In this document: positions 1 through 6,136 of the stretch, piece by piece | Layout: each line of letters starts with the position of its first letter | Numbering within the stretch: position 1 is the stretch's first letter | Source: Dehalococcoidia bacterium | Lineage (GTDB): Bacteria; Chloroflexota; Dehalococcoidia; GIF9; UBA5629 | Reading direction: 5' to 3' | Assembly: GCA_041653995.1 (NCBI GenBank) | Contig: JBAZEK010000018.1 | Location: 1 to 8,982, forward strand | DNA: 8,982 nt | The notes under the pieces: generated by a model | What the model was told of the DNA's origin: nothing | The model's input: the letters and a program-made list of their open reading frames with translations, nothing else | Databases searched by the model: none | Translations under genes and position numbers: made by a program

Positions 1-433
1 GGGGGTTGTCCCTCGAACCAGCCTCCGGTCCAGTGGAATCATCGAACCACTGGTCGTAGGATGATGGGAACAGACCCTTCCACTCTCTGCCATACACGAC
101 CTCCTTAGGCTCTGGCCTCCAGAGGGTTCGGGTGAGCTTGGATATTTCATCCCGGCCCTTGACCTGGTCAAGAGCCACGGTCCCCATCTGAGTGCCCCTC
201 TGGCCGTTAAGGCTTGCAGGGGTCACGTTCTGGACCCGCTCCCAGGATAATGAAACGACCAGGGAACCGGCCTCAGACAGGGCGATTTCATGGGTCAGCC
301 GCTTCTTCACCTTGACCGGCTCCGCGGAAACGGGGACTACCTGGGCCCTATCGCGGCCCTCGGTCATAATCCGGTCGAAATCAGACATGCCAGCGTATTC
401 GCTGGCCATTGTGGTGCTTGCAGATTCGTCCAT
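1..433 (-). CDS. Unrecognised protein, 5' part (runs off left edge)
   Basis: The minus strand is open from an ATG at 433 to the window edge, giving 144 codons with no stop. An in-frame TGA lies eight codons upstream (about 457), and ATG 433 is the only usable start between them. A GGGAG stretch at about 443-447 sits 9 nt before the ATG and would serve as ribosome binding site. The visible protein starts MDESASTTMASEYAG and is hydrophilic, with no signal peptide or membrane segment. It has a mixed charged/beta-like middle (THEIALSEAGSLVVSLSWERV) and a Trp-rich, acidic end (around EWKGLFPSSYDQWFDDS). I recognise no family; a structural or replication protein of a mobile element is possible but unsupported. 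It is divergent from the plus-strand arm and separated from it by about 530 bp. The plus-strand ORFs over this stretch look like its shadows. Confidence 0.65.
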   Translation of the reverse strand, partial: MDESASTTMASEYAGMSDFDRIMTEGRDRAQVVPVSAEPVKVKKRLTHEIALSEAGSLVVSLSWERVQNVTPASLNGQRGTQMGTVALDQVKGRDEISKLTRTLWRPEPKEVVYGREWKGLFPSSYDQWFDDSTGPEAGSRDNP

Positions 434-560
434 AGCCCTACTCTCCCAACAGAATCAGGATGCAGAAGTCCCCCCATCGGGTTCACACCCCAGGCACGTA
501 AGGGCTGGCCGCTTTGCCAACCCGGCCTAAATCCTGACCAAGTACCATAATACAGTCTGA

Positions 561-571
561 GGATATAAACC
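561..571 (-). promoter_or_regulatory. TATA-like box for the leftward gene
   Basis: The minus strand reads GGTTTATATCC, a good archaeal TATA-box match. Transcription starting about 26 bp downstream (about 540) would give a leader of roughly 105 nt before the ATG at 433. The leader length is long for this window, so the assignment is tentative. Confidence 0.35.
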
Positions 572-622
572 CTCTGCTGGTAATGTGTTGGTACCGGTGG
601 GTCCTGGGTACCCCATAAAGCC

Positions 623-643
623 CAATAAGTATTATACTTATTG
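623..643. repeat. 21-bp near-perfect AT-rich palindrome
   Basis: Arm 623-632 reads CAATAAGTAT and arm 634-643 reads ATACTTATTG. They are exact reverse complements around a single central T at 633. It lies in the divergent region, outside any gene. A dimeric regulator operator or a replication-initiator site are the likeliest roles. It lacks the 6-8 bp central spacer of a dif-type recombinase site. Confidence 0.7.
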
Positions 644-650
644 ATATTTC

Positions 651-669
651 AGCATCTACCCCGGATGCT
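651..669. repeat. Small inverted repeat AGCATC/GATGCT
   Basis: Arms AGCATC (651-656) and GATGCT (664-669) enclose a 7-nt loop. It is 8 bp from the 21-bp palindrome and carries the AGCAT/ATGCT core that recurs to the right, so the two may belong to one binding array. Confidence 0.5.
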
Positions 670-798
670 ACCCAGACCAGGATTCCTATATTTCAACGAA
701 AAGCCAGGGGGTTTTGATGCAAAAACAGGAGTTCTAGGGGTGGGGGGACCCTCTACAATCGCCGGTATACCTTCTACGGCAGGCAGCAAGGCCCATAA

Positions 799-833
799 CA
801 TGCTGAACCAGGGGTGGAGCCCGGCTCAGCATG
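799..833. repeat. Inverted repeat CATGCTGA / TCAGCATG
   Basis: Arms 799-806 and 826-833 are exact 8-bp complements. Beyond one A/C mismatch, the next two bases inward also pair (CC with GG). A shorter outer pair GCAGC (783-787) / GCTGC (833-837) overlaps it. A third copy of ATGCTGA lies at 854-860 in direct orientation. This fits either a hairpin RNA or paired protein-binding sites. Confidence 0.55.
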
Positions 834-835
834 CT

Positions 836-899
836 GCGAGCTAGGAATTTATTATGCTGAATGCTCAATTTAATACACTATGAGGTAGCTCGCTCTTTT
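836..899 (+). repeat. Inverted repeat GCGAGCTA / TAGCTCGC followed by T-rich tract
   Basis: GCGAGCTA (836-843) is exactly complementary to TAGCTCGC (886-893). The right arm is followed by TCTTTT (894-899), which resembles a terminator-like end on the plus strand. The 42-nt interior holds two near-identical AT-rich blocks, AATTTATTA and AATTTAATA, about two helical turns apart. It could end a short plus-strand RNA made from this region, or be part of an origin. Confidence 0.4.
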
Positions 900-935
900 A
901 CCAAATCAGATAACAGTATGTCATCGTCAATTGAA

Positions 936-945
936 TTATTATAAT
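936..945 (+). promoter_or_regulatory. TATA-like box for the first plus-strand gene
   Basis: TTATTATAAT is centred about 26 bp upstream of ATG 967, the classical archaeal TATA spacing for a leaderless transcript. It supports 967 over the alternative starts at 952 (ATG) and 931 (TTG), which would lie upstream of the predicted transcript start. Confidence 0.45.
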
Positions 946-966
946 CCAGACATGCATATCGATGTA

Positions 967-1344
967 ATGTCGTCCCTCACTGCCAAGGCCTCCCTGCCGA
1001 TGATATGGCACGGAGGGCATCTCTCGGTCTCCGGTCAGCTCATCGGGGATAACGGCCTGCCATTGGAAGGTGTCATGCTCGACATAGCGACCTCCCAGGG
1101 ACAGGTGGCCGTGGTCCAGACGACCAAGGGTGGATTGTACAGCACCATGGTCAGGGGGCTGGAGGAGGGTGTGCTGACCATTTATGTGTCCTACAATGGC
1201 AGTACCACCAATGGATTCGCCCAGGGCAGCGTGGATGCACTGGTCACGCCATGGGCATACGGGCTGTATTTCGGAGTGCCCATCGGTGGCCTGCTAGGCG
1301 GTGCAGCGGCGGTCTGGTGGTATCTCAAGAGGAGGAAGGATTAA
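967..1344 (+). CDS. Ig-like surface protein with C-terminal membrane anchor
   Basis: This is a 125-aa protein from ATG 967; in-frame ATG 952 and TTG 931 are alternatives. Residues about 15-80 form a beta-rich domain of the bacterial Ig-like / carboxypeptidase-regulatory type. The cues are GQLIGDNGLPLEGVMLDI, a TTKGGLYST turn, and strands ending in LTIYVSYNG. Residues about 95-120 form one hydrophobic, Gly-rich span (VPIGGLLGGAAAVWWYL) followed directly by KRRKD. There is no N-terminal signal peptide. By the positive-inside rule the C-terminus is cytoplasmic and the Ig-like domain is outside. It opens the plus-strand arm. The domain type recurs in the genes at 3022 and 7482. The fold call is from pattern, not a search, and the exact family is uncertain. 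Confidence 0.75.
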   Translation: MSSLTAKASLPMIWHGGHLSVSGQLIGDNGLPLEGVMLDIATSQGQVAVVQTTKGGLYSTMVRGLEEGVLTIYVSYNGSTTNGFAQGSVDALVTPWAYGLYFGVPIGGLLGGAAAVWWYLKRRKD

Positions 1345-1370
1345 GTCTGGCCAATACTATGTGGGATTGA

Positions 1371-1379
1371 GGTATCTCC
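1371..1379 (+). promoter_or_regulatory. Leader motif GGTATCTCC next to a CTG codon
   Basis: GAGGTATCTCC (1369-1379) abuts CTG 1380. It is a variant of the GGTATATCC element found 0-1 nt before five other starts here. It can be read as a bulged match to the extended archaeal Shine-Dalgarno sequence GAGGTGATCC. This decides the start chosen for the glycosylase gene. Confidence 0.5.
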
Positions 1380-2213
1380 CTGGCAAGGCATTTCCAAGAG
1401 TGCAGAGCAAGACGTGACCTTGAGTGGGAGCTGCAAACGGGCGTCAAGGAGTACATCCAGTCCAGCTCCAAGGATGACCCCTACTATGCATTGGTCACCG
1501 GCGCATTGCACGGCGCTCCAGTTGATTATTCCCAGACCCAACCATATGTCGATGCCGTCGTAGAGAAAGGCCCGGAGGCCTGGTTGGATGCCGAGAAGAA
1601 CATGGAGTTCCTGAACAAGCCCATCAAAGCACAGGGCGGGATGGGTTATAGGTACGAGTTCTCGAAGAAGAGAGCACCCGTCTTAGCCGAGCTGTCCAAG
1701 TGCTACTTACACAATCAGCAGGTCGGGATGAACGACCGCGAAGCAGCGCTGAACTGTGCGCACGTCCATCCCCACGATTTCAAGACCAAGAGAGCGCAGA
1801 AGAAGAGAGCGTACCGCCTGATACCCGGCATGGGCCGGAAAGGAACGGCGCTGATGAGGGAGTACCTGGGCGATGACAATGCAGTTGCATTGGACCGCCA
1901 GGTCTACAAGTACATCTCAGAGAAGCATGGGTTCATACCGTCCGTCAAGCCACGCCTCACCAATCATGGCATGTCCATCCCTGATAAAGCTCAGGAAGAG
2001 GGGGAGTACCTGGTCAAGAAGCTGGCAGCCGAGTGCGACATGACCCCAGCAGATTTACAGGTGGCGGCATGGACCTGGGGCGCTTGTGATTCCCGGACCA
2101 GGACACGAAGGAAGCACAGAGGAAGTTCGACGGTCTGGCTCGGTCCCGATTTCGTCCTGGACTGTGATGACCGCGAGAAATATTATCTGGCCAAGGGGCA
2201 GAGCCCTCCGTAG
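1380..2213 (+). CDS. HhH-GPD-type DNA glycosylase (probable CTG start)
   Basis: Predicted base-excision DNA glycosylase/lyase of the helix-hairpin-helix superfamily. From CTG 1380 it has 277 aa. The first conventional start is TTG 1491, but protein-like sequence continues without break upstream (RDLEWELQTGVKEYI, then DDPYYALVTGALHG) back to an in-frame TGA at 1368, with no ATG, GTG or TTG between. The leader motif sits exactly at CTG 1380. The hairpin IPGMGRKG (residues about 148-155) and the following LDRQV place a Lys (about 154) and an Asp (about 172) 18 residues apart. This is the spacing of the catalytic Lys/Asp pair of endonuclease III, and near that of Ogg1. LQVAAWTWGACDSR (about 226-239) resembles the C-terminal helices of 8-oxoguanine glycosylases. 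The endonuclease III Fe-S cysteines are absent. The C-terminal tail is basic. Substrate unknown; 8-oxoguanine is a guess. Confidence 0.72.
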   Translation: MARHFQECRARRDLEWELQTGVKEYIQSSSKDDPYYALVTGALHGAPVDYSQTQPYVDAVVEKGPEAWLDAEKNMEFLNKPIKAQGGMGYRYEFSKKRAPVLAELSKCYLHNQQVGMNDREAALNCAHVHPHDFKTKRAQKKRAYRLIPGMGRKGTALMREYLGDDNAVALDRQVYKYISEKHGFIPSVKPRLTNHGMSIPDKAQEEGEYLVKKLAAECDMTPADLQVAAWTWGACDSRTRTRRKHRGSSTVWLGPDFVLDCDDREKYYLAKGQSPP

Positions 2214-2214
2214 G

Positions 2215-2222
2215 TTTATCAT
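2215..2222 (+). promoter_or_regulatory. TATA-like box TTTATCAT
   Basis: It lies directly after the glycosylase stop codon and about 38 bp before ATG 2256. A start 26 bp downstream would leave a leader of about 12 nt, consisting essentially of the GGTATATCC element. Confidence 0.4.
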
Positions 2223-2245
2223 CGTGCAGAACCATTACTCCAATG

Positions 2246-2254
2246 GGTATATCC
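2246..2254 (+). promoter_or_regulatory. Leader motif GGTATATCC
   Basis: Exact GGTATATCC one base before ATG 2256. The same nine bases occur before the genes starting at 3473 and 8274. An out-of-frame ATG (2243) overlaps its 5' edge. It replaces a normal GGAGG-type ribosome binding site, which is absent. Confidence 0.6.
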
Positions 2255-2255
2255 G

Positions 2256-3017
2256 ATGAACAAGGAATGGTTGTGGCCTATTGCATTGGGCGGTGCAGTG
2301 GTGGCGGTCGATTACTTTCTGAAGAAGAGACAGATACATCCACCTTTATTCGATTCGGAGATGGGTGCTGAGCAGCTACCATATCCTGACCCCGATGCTT
2401 CCTACGTGATGAGCGATGAGGAGATGCTCTCCCTGGATTTTTCTGAGCTTGAAGATTCACGTCAACACATAGGGGCGGTGAACCTCCCGACACTCTCTCT
2501 TGCTAGTTCCAGAGTGCCCTATTGCTCTACCACCACTGGCTGCGGGACCAATTATGTCAAGAATCTCATAATCCCCTCGGTAATGAAAACCATGGCTGTG
2601 AGCCTATATGCCGCCAGCAATTACCAGCTCGCGGCTGCTGTGAGCAACGCTACAGCCTATGTAGGTAGGGTAGTATCCTATGTTTCCGACTCCCAAATCT
2701 GCTCCGGTAGGTCCGAGTGCTTCCACAATGCGAGCTGGATATGGAGCAAGCGCGTAGGGACCGGCGACGAGCGTGCAATCCTCTTGGCCTCCCTCCTCCG
2801 TAACTATAGCGCTACATCCAACGTCGTGGTCGGTTATGTTAAGGGACCTATCGGCAACACGGGCAAGACCTGGGGTCCGGGTGCGACCAAGAAGGTGTGC
2901 GCATGCATCTCCATGAACCATGCATGGTATATCGCGGACGCGATGGTGCCTATCTTGTTCCCCTTCTCCTCCGCAAGCTACTATGGCTACTACAACCTCT
3001 ACCAATACGCGAGGTGA
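2256..3017 (+). CDS. N-anchored transglutaminase-fold protein without catalytic Cys
   Basis: This is a 253-aa protein. Residues about 6-22 are one hydrophobic span (WPIALGGAVVAVDYFL) followed by KKR, with no cleavage site. An acidic linker covers about 33-70. Residues about 140-232 match the microbial transglutaminase-like core: a tryptophan helix (WIWSKR), GTGDERAILLASLLR, a beta strand VVVGYV, then NHAWYIAD with His222 and Asp228. In active members the signature is typically GTGDCxDxAILLASLLR. Here it reads GTGD-ERA, so the nucleophilic Cys and one neighbour are missing while His and Asp remain. It is therefore probably a non-catalytic, binding version of the fold, unless C149 or C155 just upstream takes over. 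Spacing to the next gene is 4 nt, so the two are likely co-transcribed. The positive charges after the span predict an inside domain, which is odd for the group and leaves topology open. Confidence 0.7.
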   Translation: MNKEWLWPIALGGAVVAVDYFLKKRQIHPPLFDSEMGAEQLPYPDPDASYVMSDEEMLSLDFSELEDSRQHIGAVNLPTLSLASSRVPYCSTTTGCGTNYVKNLIIPSVMKTMAVSLYAASNYQLAAAVSNATAYVGRVVSYVSDSQICSGRSECFHNASWIWSKRVGTGDERAILLASLLRNYSATSNVVVGYVKGPIGNTGKTWGPGATKKVCACISMNHAWYIADAMVPILFPFSSASYYGYYNLYQYAR

Positions 3018-3018
3018 T
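3011..3018 (+). promoter_or_regulatory. Canonical Shine-Dalgarno GAGGTGAT
   Basis: GAGGTGAT overlaps the stop codon of the transglutaminase-like gene and lies 3 nt before GTG 3022. It fixes the start of the next gene, and shows that normal anti-SD pairing also operates here, in contrast to the GGTATATCC leaders. Confidence 0.65.
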
Positions 3019-3021
3019 GAC

Positions 3022-3420
3022 GTGGCAATCAAGAGCGAACATCTGACAGCTATCCTGGCCGGATGTGCCGCTGGTGCCATCGGTTATCTGCTGTTTCAGA
3101 AGATGCAGGCCCCCCCTCCCGGCCCAAGCCTGACCATCCAGTGCGTCGATTCCATGTCCTATGGAGATACGGTGAACATCGACATAGTTCTCATGGATGG
3201 CAGTACGCCGATTGTAGGGACGTACATCAGCATCTTTGCGTACCGTCCTGATGCGAGCATAGGCTTCAATGGCTATATGGCCACGGACGAGAACGGCATA
3301 GTATCTTTTCCATTGACCCCGGACCGGTTGGGGACATACACAATCACCGCCACTACCGTAGGGGAGCTGCAACTGGACGCATCCAAGGAACTTGAGGTCC
3401 TGGGAACATATCAGGCATGA
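3022..3420 (+). CDS. N-anchored Ig-like domain protein
   Basis: This is a 132-aa protein from GTG 3022, chosen because of the strong Shine-Dalgarno sequence just upstream. Starts further upstream would lie inside the preceding gene. Residues about 7-24 form a membrane span (LTAILAGCAAGAIGYLLF), then a Pro-rich linker QAPPPGP. Residues about 36-128 form one Ig-like beta-sandwich: GDTVNIDIVLMDGSTPIVGTY, then ATDENGIVSFPLTPDRLGTYTITATT. The segment TDENG followed by GTYTITAT is nearly matched in the minus-strand gene at 7482-7030 (TDENGAGSIDF, GTYAVALSYAG), so the two are probably paralogues on opposite arms. No catalytic residues are visible. A structural or adhesive role at the cell or particle surface is inferred. 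Confidence 0.78.
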   Translation: MAIKSEHLTAILAGCAAGAIGYLLFQKMQAPPPGPSLTIQCVDSMSYGDTVNIDIVLMDGSTPIVGTYISIFAYRPDASIGFNGYMATDENGIVSFPLTPDRLGTYTITATTVGELQLDASKELEVLGTYQA

Positions 3421-3462
3421 CCTCATCTAAACCTTAATCAACTGTCAGAACAATGTCTGTAC

Positions 3463-3471
3463 GGTATATCC
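3463..3471 (+). promoter_or_regulatory. Leader motif GGTATATCC
   Basis: Exact GGTATATCC one base before ATG 3473, the only in-frame start after an upstream TAA. A weak TATA-like CTTAATC (about 3433-3439) lies about 37 bp before the ATG, the same geometry as upstream of the gene at 2256. Confidence 0.6.
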
Positions 3472-3472
3472 C

Positions 3473-4867
3473 ATGGTCACGCTAACTGATGGTGTGCTGT
3501 ATGACGACGGCGTTGCTTTTGTAGGTCGCGGCACTAACGACTCCTATACACTGGCACATGTGCTCTACACAGCCACGCATGGCGAGACCTGCACACCATC
3601 TTCCACTGGAGTGCCCACCGTGGCCAACTTCACGGTGGCCTTCAATCCCCGGAATGCGTCCGAGGTGGCGACCTTCGGCTACCGCTATGGCACTGGACTG
3701 ATACGTGCCGGTCACAATCTGCTGCGCCTAGGGCTGCACTCGACCGAGGGCGTCATAGCCATGTTCGACTCGTACATCGATGACCCGGCCCAGTTCGATG
3801 CCACGCTCAAGGCCTTCCTCCAGGGACTGGAAGCGTCCGGGGTGTACTTCGTCATCGGTCCATTGGGCTCGTTGTACAATAATGTTTACACAGCCACCCT
3901 GGTACGCCTAACATCATCCGGTGCGTCCGGTACCTCCACCACCGACAACCTGGTAACGTCCACATCCACTTCCTTTGACCTCTGGACCACCTTCGTCGCC
4001 CACGTCTGTGACATATGCTCGGCCTTCGATAACTTCATCGCTGTGGAGCTGATGAACGAGCCCGACCAGCACAACGTCAAGACCGCGGTCTGGGAGGACA
4101 TGGGCACATCATGGGGAATCGGTGGCGACAGGCAGACGGCCTTCATCAACTGGGTCGATGATATGGTCACGTCCATACGTGGCAAGCTTCAGTACCCGTG
4201 TCGCCTCACCAATGGAATCACCCCCTTCGATGGCACTCCCTTCTGGGATTCGTCCATCTATACTATCAATCAGGCCGCTGACTACATCAACAGGATGAGC
4301 CCCGGACTGGATGGTGTGGGCTTCCATGCCTATGAGTTTAGCAGCAACTTCTGCGACAACTATTCGTCGTCCATCAACTACAAGTGCTCCCCCGGACCGT
4401 GCATCAATCCTGAGGCCTCGACCTGTCACTGGACCGGGCTGATGGGCGCGATAGTCAACGTGGCCGAGGGCGTCGGTAAGTTCGCCATCAACACCGAGTG
4501 GGGCAGGTTCGAGGATGGCTGGCAGGCCTGGAAGGAGTCTCAGGCCATAGACATGCAATCGGTCGGCATGCACCATGCGTGCATCGTCCCGCGTGCGGTC
4601 CCCACCAACGGTGGGGAGACCATACCCACCGGCTGGGAGACCCTAGGCTCCAGGACAACGGGGACCTGCGATTGTGTGGTCGACAACGCATCTGGGCGTC
4701 TGAGCTGTGATTACACACAAGCGGAGTGGAGCGTGCGCTGCCCATCATGCACGTACACGCCCACAGGCTCTGGACCGAAGACCCTTCCAGGCAACGGTGC
4801 CTACATACCTCCGCTCCTGGCCGTGGCGGGCATAGGTCTTGCCACATGGCTGTTCACACGAAGATAA
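3473..4867 (+). CDS. GH5-like glycoside hydrolase with C-terminal membrane anchor
   Basis: This is a 464-aa predicted glycosidase of clan GH-A, closest in pattern to family 5 (cellulase/mannanase-like). Visible signature residues are Arg85 in NLLRLGLHS, the acid/base Glu196 in VELMNEPDQ preceded by Asn195, His285 and Tyr287 in GVGFHAYEF, and the nucleophile candidate Glu342 in AINTEWGRFEDGW. All core catalytic positions seem intact, so it is probably active. Fourteen cysteines, mostly in the second half, suggest disulfides and an extracellular location. It has no N-terminal signal peptide. Instead residues about 444-461 (IPPLLAVAGIGLATWLF) form a single span ending in TRR. It would cut a polysaccharide of host envelope, surface glycan or environment; the substrate cannot be told. 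The recombinase promoter overlaps its stop codon. Confidence 0.82.
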   Translation: MVTLTDGVLYDDGVAFVGRGTNDSYTLAHVLYTATHGETCTPSSTGVPTVANFTVAFNPRNASEVATFGYRYGTGLIRAGHNLLRLGLHSTEGVIAMFDSYIDDPAQFDATLKAFLQGLEASGVYFVIGPLGSLYNNVYTATLVRLTSSGASGTSTTDNLVTSTSTSFDLWTTFVAHVCDICSAFDNFIAVELMNEPDQHNVKTAVWEDMGTSWGIGGDRQTAFINWVDDMVTSIRGKLQYPCRLTNGITPFDGTPFWDSSIYTINQAADYINRMSPGLDGVGFHAYEFSSNFCDNYSSSINYKCSPGPCINPEASTCHWTGLMGAIVNVAEGVGKFAINTEWGRFEDGWQAWKESQAIDMQSVGMHHACIVPRAVPTNGGETIPTGWETLGSRTTGTCDCVVDNASGRLSCDYTQAEWSVRCPSCTYTPTGSGPKTLPGNGAYIPPLLAVAGIGLATWLFTRR

Positions 4868-4873
4868 TAAATA
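4865..4873 (+). promoter_or_regulatory. TATA box TAATAAATA for the recombinase
   Basis: TAATAAATA begins in the glycosidase stop codon and is centred 27 bp before GTG 4896, the expected archaeal TATA distance for a leaderless mRNA. No Shine-Dalgarno sequence precedes the GTG, which agrees with leaderless translation. Confidence 0.6.
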
Positions 4874-4895
4874 CTGGTCCGCTGGTAATAGTAAC

Positions 4896-5810
4896 GTGGT
4901 CGAACTAGATTTGGAGCACTTCGAGCAACGACTTGACCTGGAGATGAAGAGGACGGAGACCAAGCGCACCTATGTCAAATCGGTGCGTCTGTTCCTTATC
5001 TGGCTCAAGAAGAACAAGAGGGCCATGGACTCGGAATCGGCCATCGATTTCTTTGTTTTCTTGAAAAAGAACTACCTGACCGACGAGGGCAAACCCCTCA
5101 AAGCATCCTCGCTGCGCACCTACCAGTCCGGGCTGAGAGCGTACTTCAGGCTCTCGGAGAAGACCTTTCCCAAGGGCATCAAGGTACCCGCGGTCGTGCT
5201 GGACGAGCCCAAGTATCTGTCCTTCGAGGAGTATACCGCACTTTACAAAGCAGCGTATGATGGGCTGGAGAGAGCGATGCTCTTGACAATATATGCCACG
5301 GGCATGCGTATCGGTGAGGCCGTGTCGCGGACCATGGACGACCTCATCAACTGGGACGTTCAGGGTAGGGAAGCTTTGTACATTGGCTCTAAAGAGCAGT
5401 TCAGGGACAAGACCAATAACCCCGCGGTCATACCGCTCACCCCATCTTCGGTGAGCGAGCTGCACCACTATTTTGAGCTATTGGAGAAAGAGCTGGGACG
5501 CAAGCTCAGGCCCAATGACCCCTTGTTCATGAGCGAGGGGCGAGCTATACCGACCAGGACCGCGAACGACATCTGGCATCGCATGGTCAAGCGAGCGGGC
5601 ATCAAGGTACCGGAAGGAGAAGGCTTCGGTTGGCACATCATCAGGCACACCAGGGCCACGCACCTCAGGATGCAGGGCACCCCGTTGGAGGACATCGGCT
5701 CCACCCTGCGCCACCGGTCCATGGCCACCACATTGAGGTACGCGCACACCGACACCGAGGCCCTGCGTTCATCCACGCGAGGCAAGGACCCACTGACCGG
5801 TGGCGAGTAA
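4896..5810 (+). CDS. Tyrosine recombinase / integrase (archaeal XerA-like)
   Basis: This is a 304-aa site-specific recombinase of typical Xer/archaeal integrase length. Residues about 10-90 form the N-terminal SAM-like DNA-binding domain (TKRTYVKSVRLFLIWL; ASSLRTYQSGLRAYFRL). The catalytic domain holds all expected residues: Arg138 (ATGMRIGEA), Lys166 or Lys172 in the beta-hairpin (YIGSKEQFRDK), His247 and Arg250 (GWHIIRHTRATHL), His273 (LRHRSMATT) and nucleophile Tyr282 (TLRYAH). It is probably active in integrating, excising or resolving the DNA it sits on. The start is GTG 4896, set by the TATA box 27 bp upstream. An earlier in-frame start at 4839 would overlap the glycosidase. It is a lone transcription unit start, followed at 24 nt by a small Cys-rich gene. 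No flanking attachment site was found in the window. Confidence 0.92.
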   Translation: MVELDLEHFEQRLDLEMKRTETKRTYVKSVRLFLIWLKKNKRAMDSESAIDFFVFLKKNYLTDEGKPLKASSLRTYQSGLRAYFRLSEKTFPKGIKVPAVVLDEPKYLSFEEYTALYKAAYDGLERAMLLTIYATGMRIGEAVSRTMDDLINWDVQGREALYIGSKEQFRDKTNNPAVIPLTPSSVSELHHYFELLEKELGRKLRPNDPLFMSEGRAIPTRTANDIWHRMVKRAGIKVPEGEGFGWHIIRHTRATHLRMQGTPLEDIGSTLRHRSMATTLRYAHTDTEALRSSTRGKDPLTGGE

Positions 5811-5833
5811 GTAAGATAGATGGAGGGAAAGCA

Positions 5834-6136
5834 TTGAGCAAGCTGCATAATGTTCTGGACAAGCACGAGGATGGGACGCAGGCCATTCGCAAGTTCAAGA
5901 AGGAGGACCAGCCGTGCATGGTCGCTGAGTGCACGAGCAATGAGGGCTGCTGTATGAAGAGGTTCTTTGCCGGGAACAGACCTGAGGGCTACGGCACCAC
6001 GCGCTGCCCTGGGTACATCCGCATAAGCAAAGCGACCCAGCGCCCGACGTCAGTAGGCTTCAGGCCGGTCAAGAAAGGCAAACCCAAGAGAACGAAGAGC
6101 GGTAAGCAGCTTGCGATGGAAGATTTAATCAGGTGA
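5834..6136 (+). CDS. Small Cys/Lys-rich protein, possible zinc binder
   Basis: This is a 100-aa basic protein from TTG 5834. Upstream GGAGGG (5822-5827) lies 6 nt before the TTG and supports the start. An ATG at 5820 is in another frame and stops at once. The N-terminal half has helix-like charged sequence, then cysteines 28, 33, 39, 40 and 58 (CMVAECTSNEGCC, and RCPGY) that could bind a metal. The last 35 residues are Lys/Arg-rich (RPVKKGKPKRTKSGKQ), which suits nucleic-acid binding. It sits between recombinase and winged-helix genes and overlaps the latter by 4 nt, so the three are probably co-expressed. It might be a recombinase accessory or a regulator. I do not recognise the family. Confidence 0.7.
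   Translation: MSKLHNVLDKHEDGTQAIRKFKKEDQPCMVAECTSNEGCCMKRFFAGNRPEGYGTTRCPGYIRISKATQRPTSVGFRPVKKGKPKRTKSGKQLAMEDLIR

Larger units (their letters stand above)
434..966. other. Gene-free divergent region rich in dyads
   Basis: No convincing gene lies in these 533 bp. The one plus-strand ORF (641-844) has low-complexity, unprotein-like content. The region holds a TATA-like element for the leftward gene (561-571), a 21-bp palindrome (623-643), a small hairpin (651-669), a dyad at 799-833, a longer dyad at 836-893 followed by a T-rich tract, and a TATA-like element (936-945) for the rightward gene. The pentamer ATGCT/AGCAT occurs at 651, 665, 800, 828, 831, 854 and 861, far more often than expected by chance. 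Such a mix between divergent genes suits a replication origin, a regulator-binding region or a small structured RNA. Sequence alone does not decide between these. Confidence 0.55.

Noticed and set aside
440..535. tRNA-like stretch with GGGTTCACACCC and a D-arm-like block
   Set aside because: The T-stem does not pair to 5 bp, and no acceptor stem or anticodon arm can be drawn on either strand.
192..550. Two overlapping plus-strand ORFs at the left end
   Set aside because: The minus strand here is a better gene, with a ribosome site and an upstream stop; these are its antisense shadows.
623..643. The 21-bp palindrome as a dif or recombinase crossover site
   Set aside because: Xer-type sites have two arms around a 6-8 bp spacer; here the spacer is one base. 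It is also over 4 kb from the recombinase gene.
641..844. Plus-strand ORF of 67 codons in the divergent region
   Set aside because: Composition is low-complexity, there is no ribosome site or motif, and it overlaps the palindrome and dyads. It looks like chance open sequence.
4109..4576. Minus-strand ORFs of up to 155 codons within the glycosidase gene
   Set aside because: They are antisense to a gene with intact catalytic motifs; long antisense frames are expected with this GC-rich codon use.
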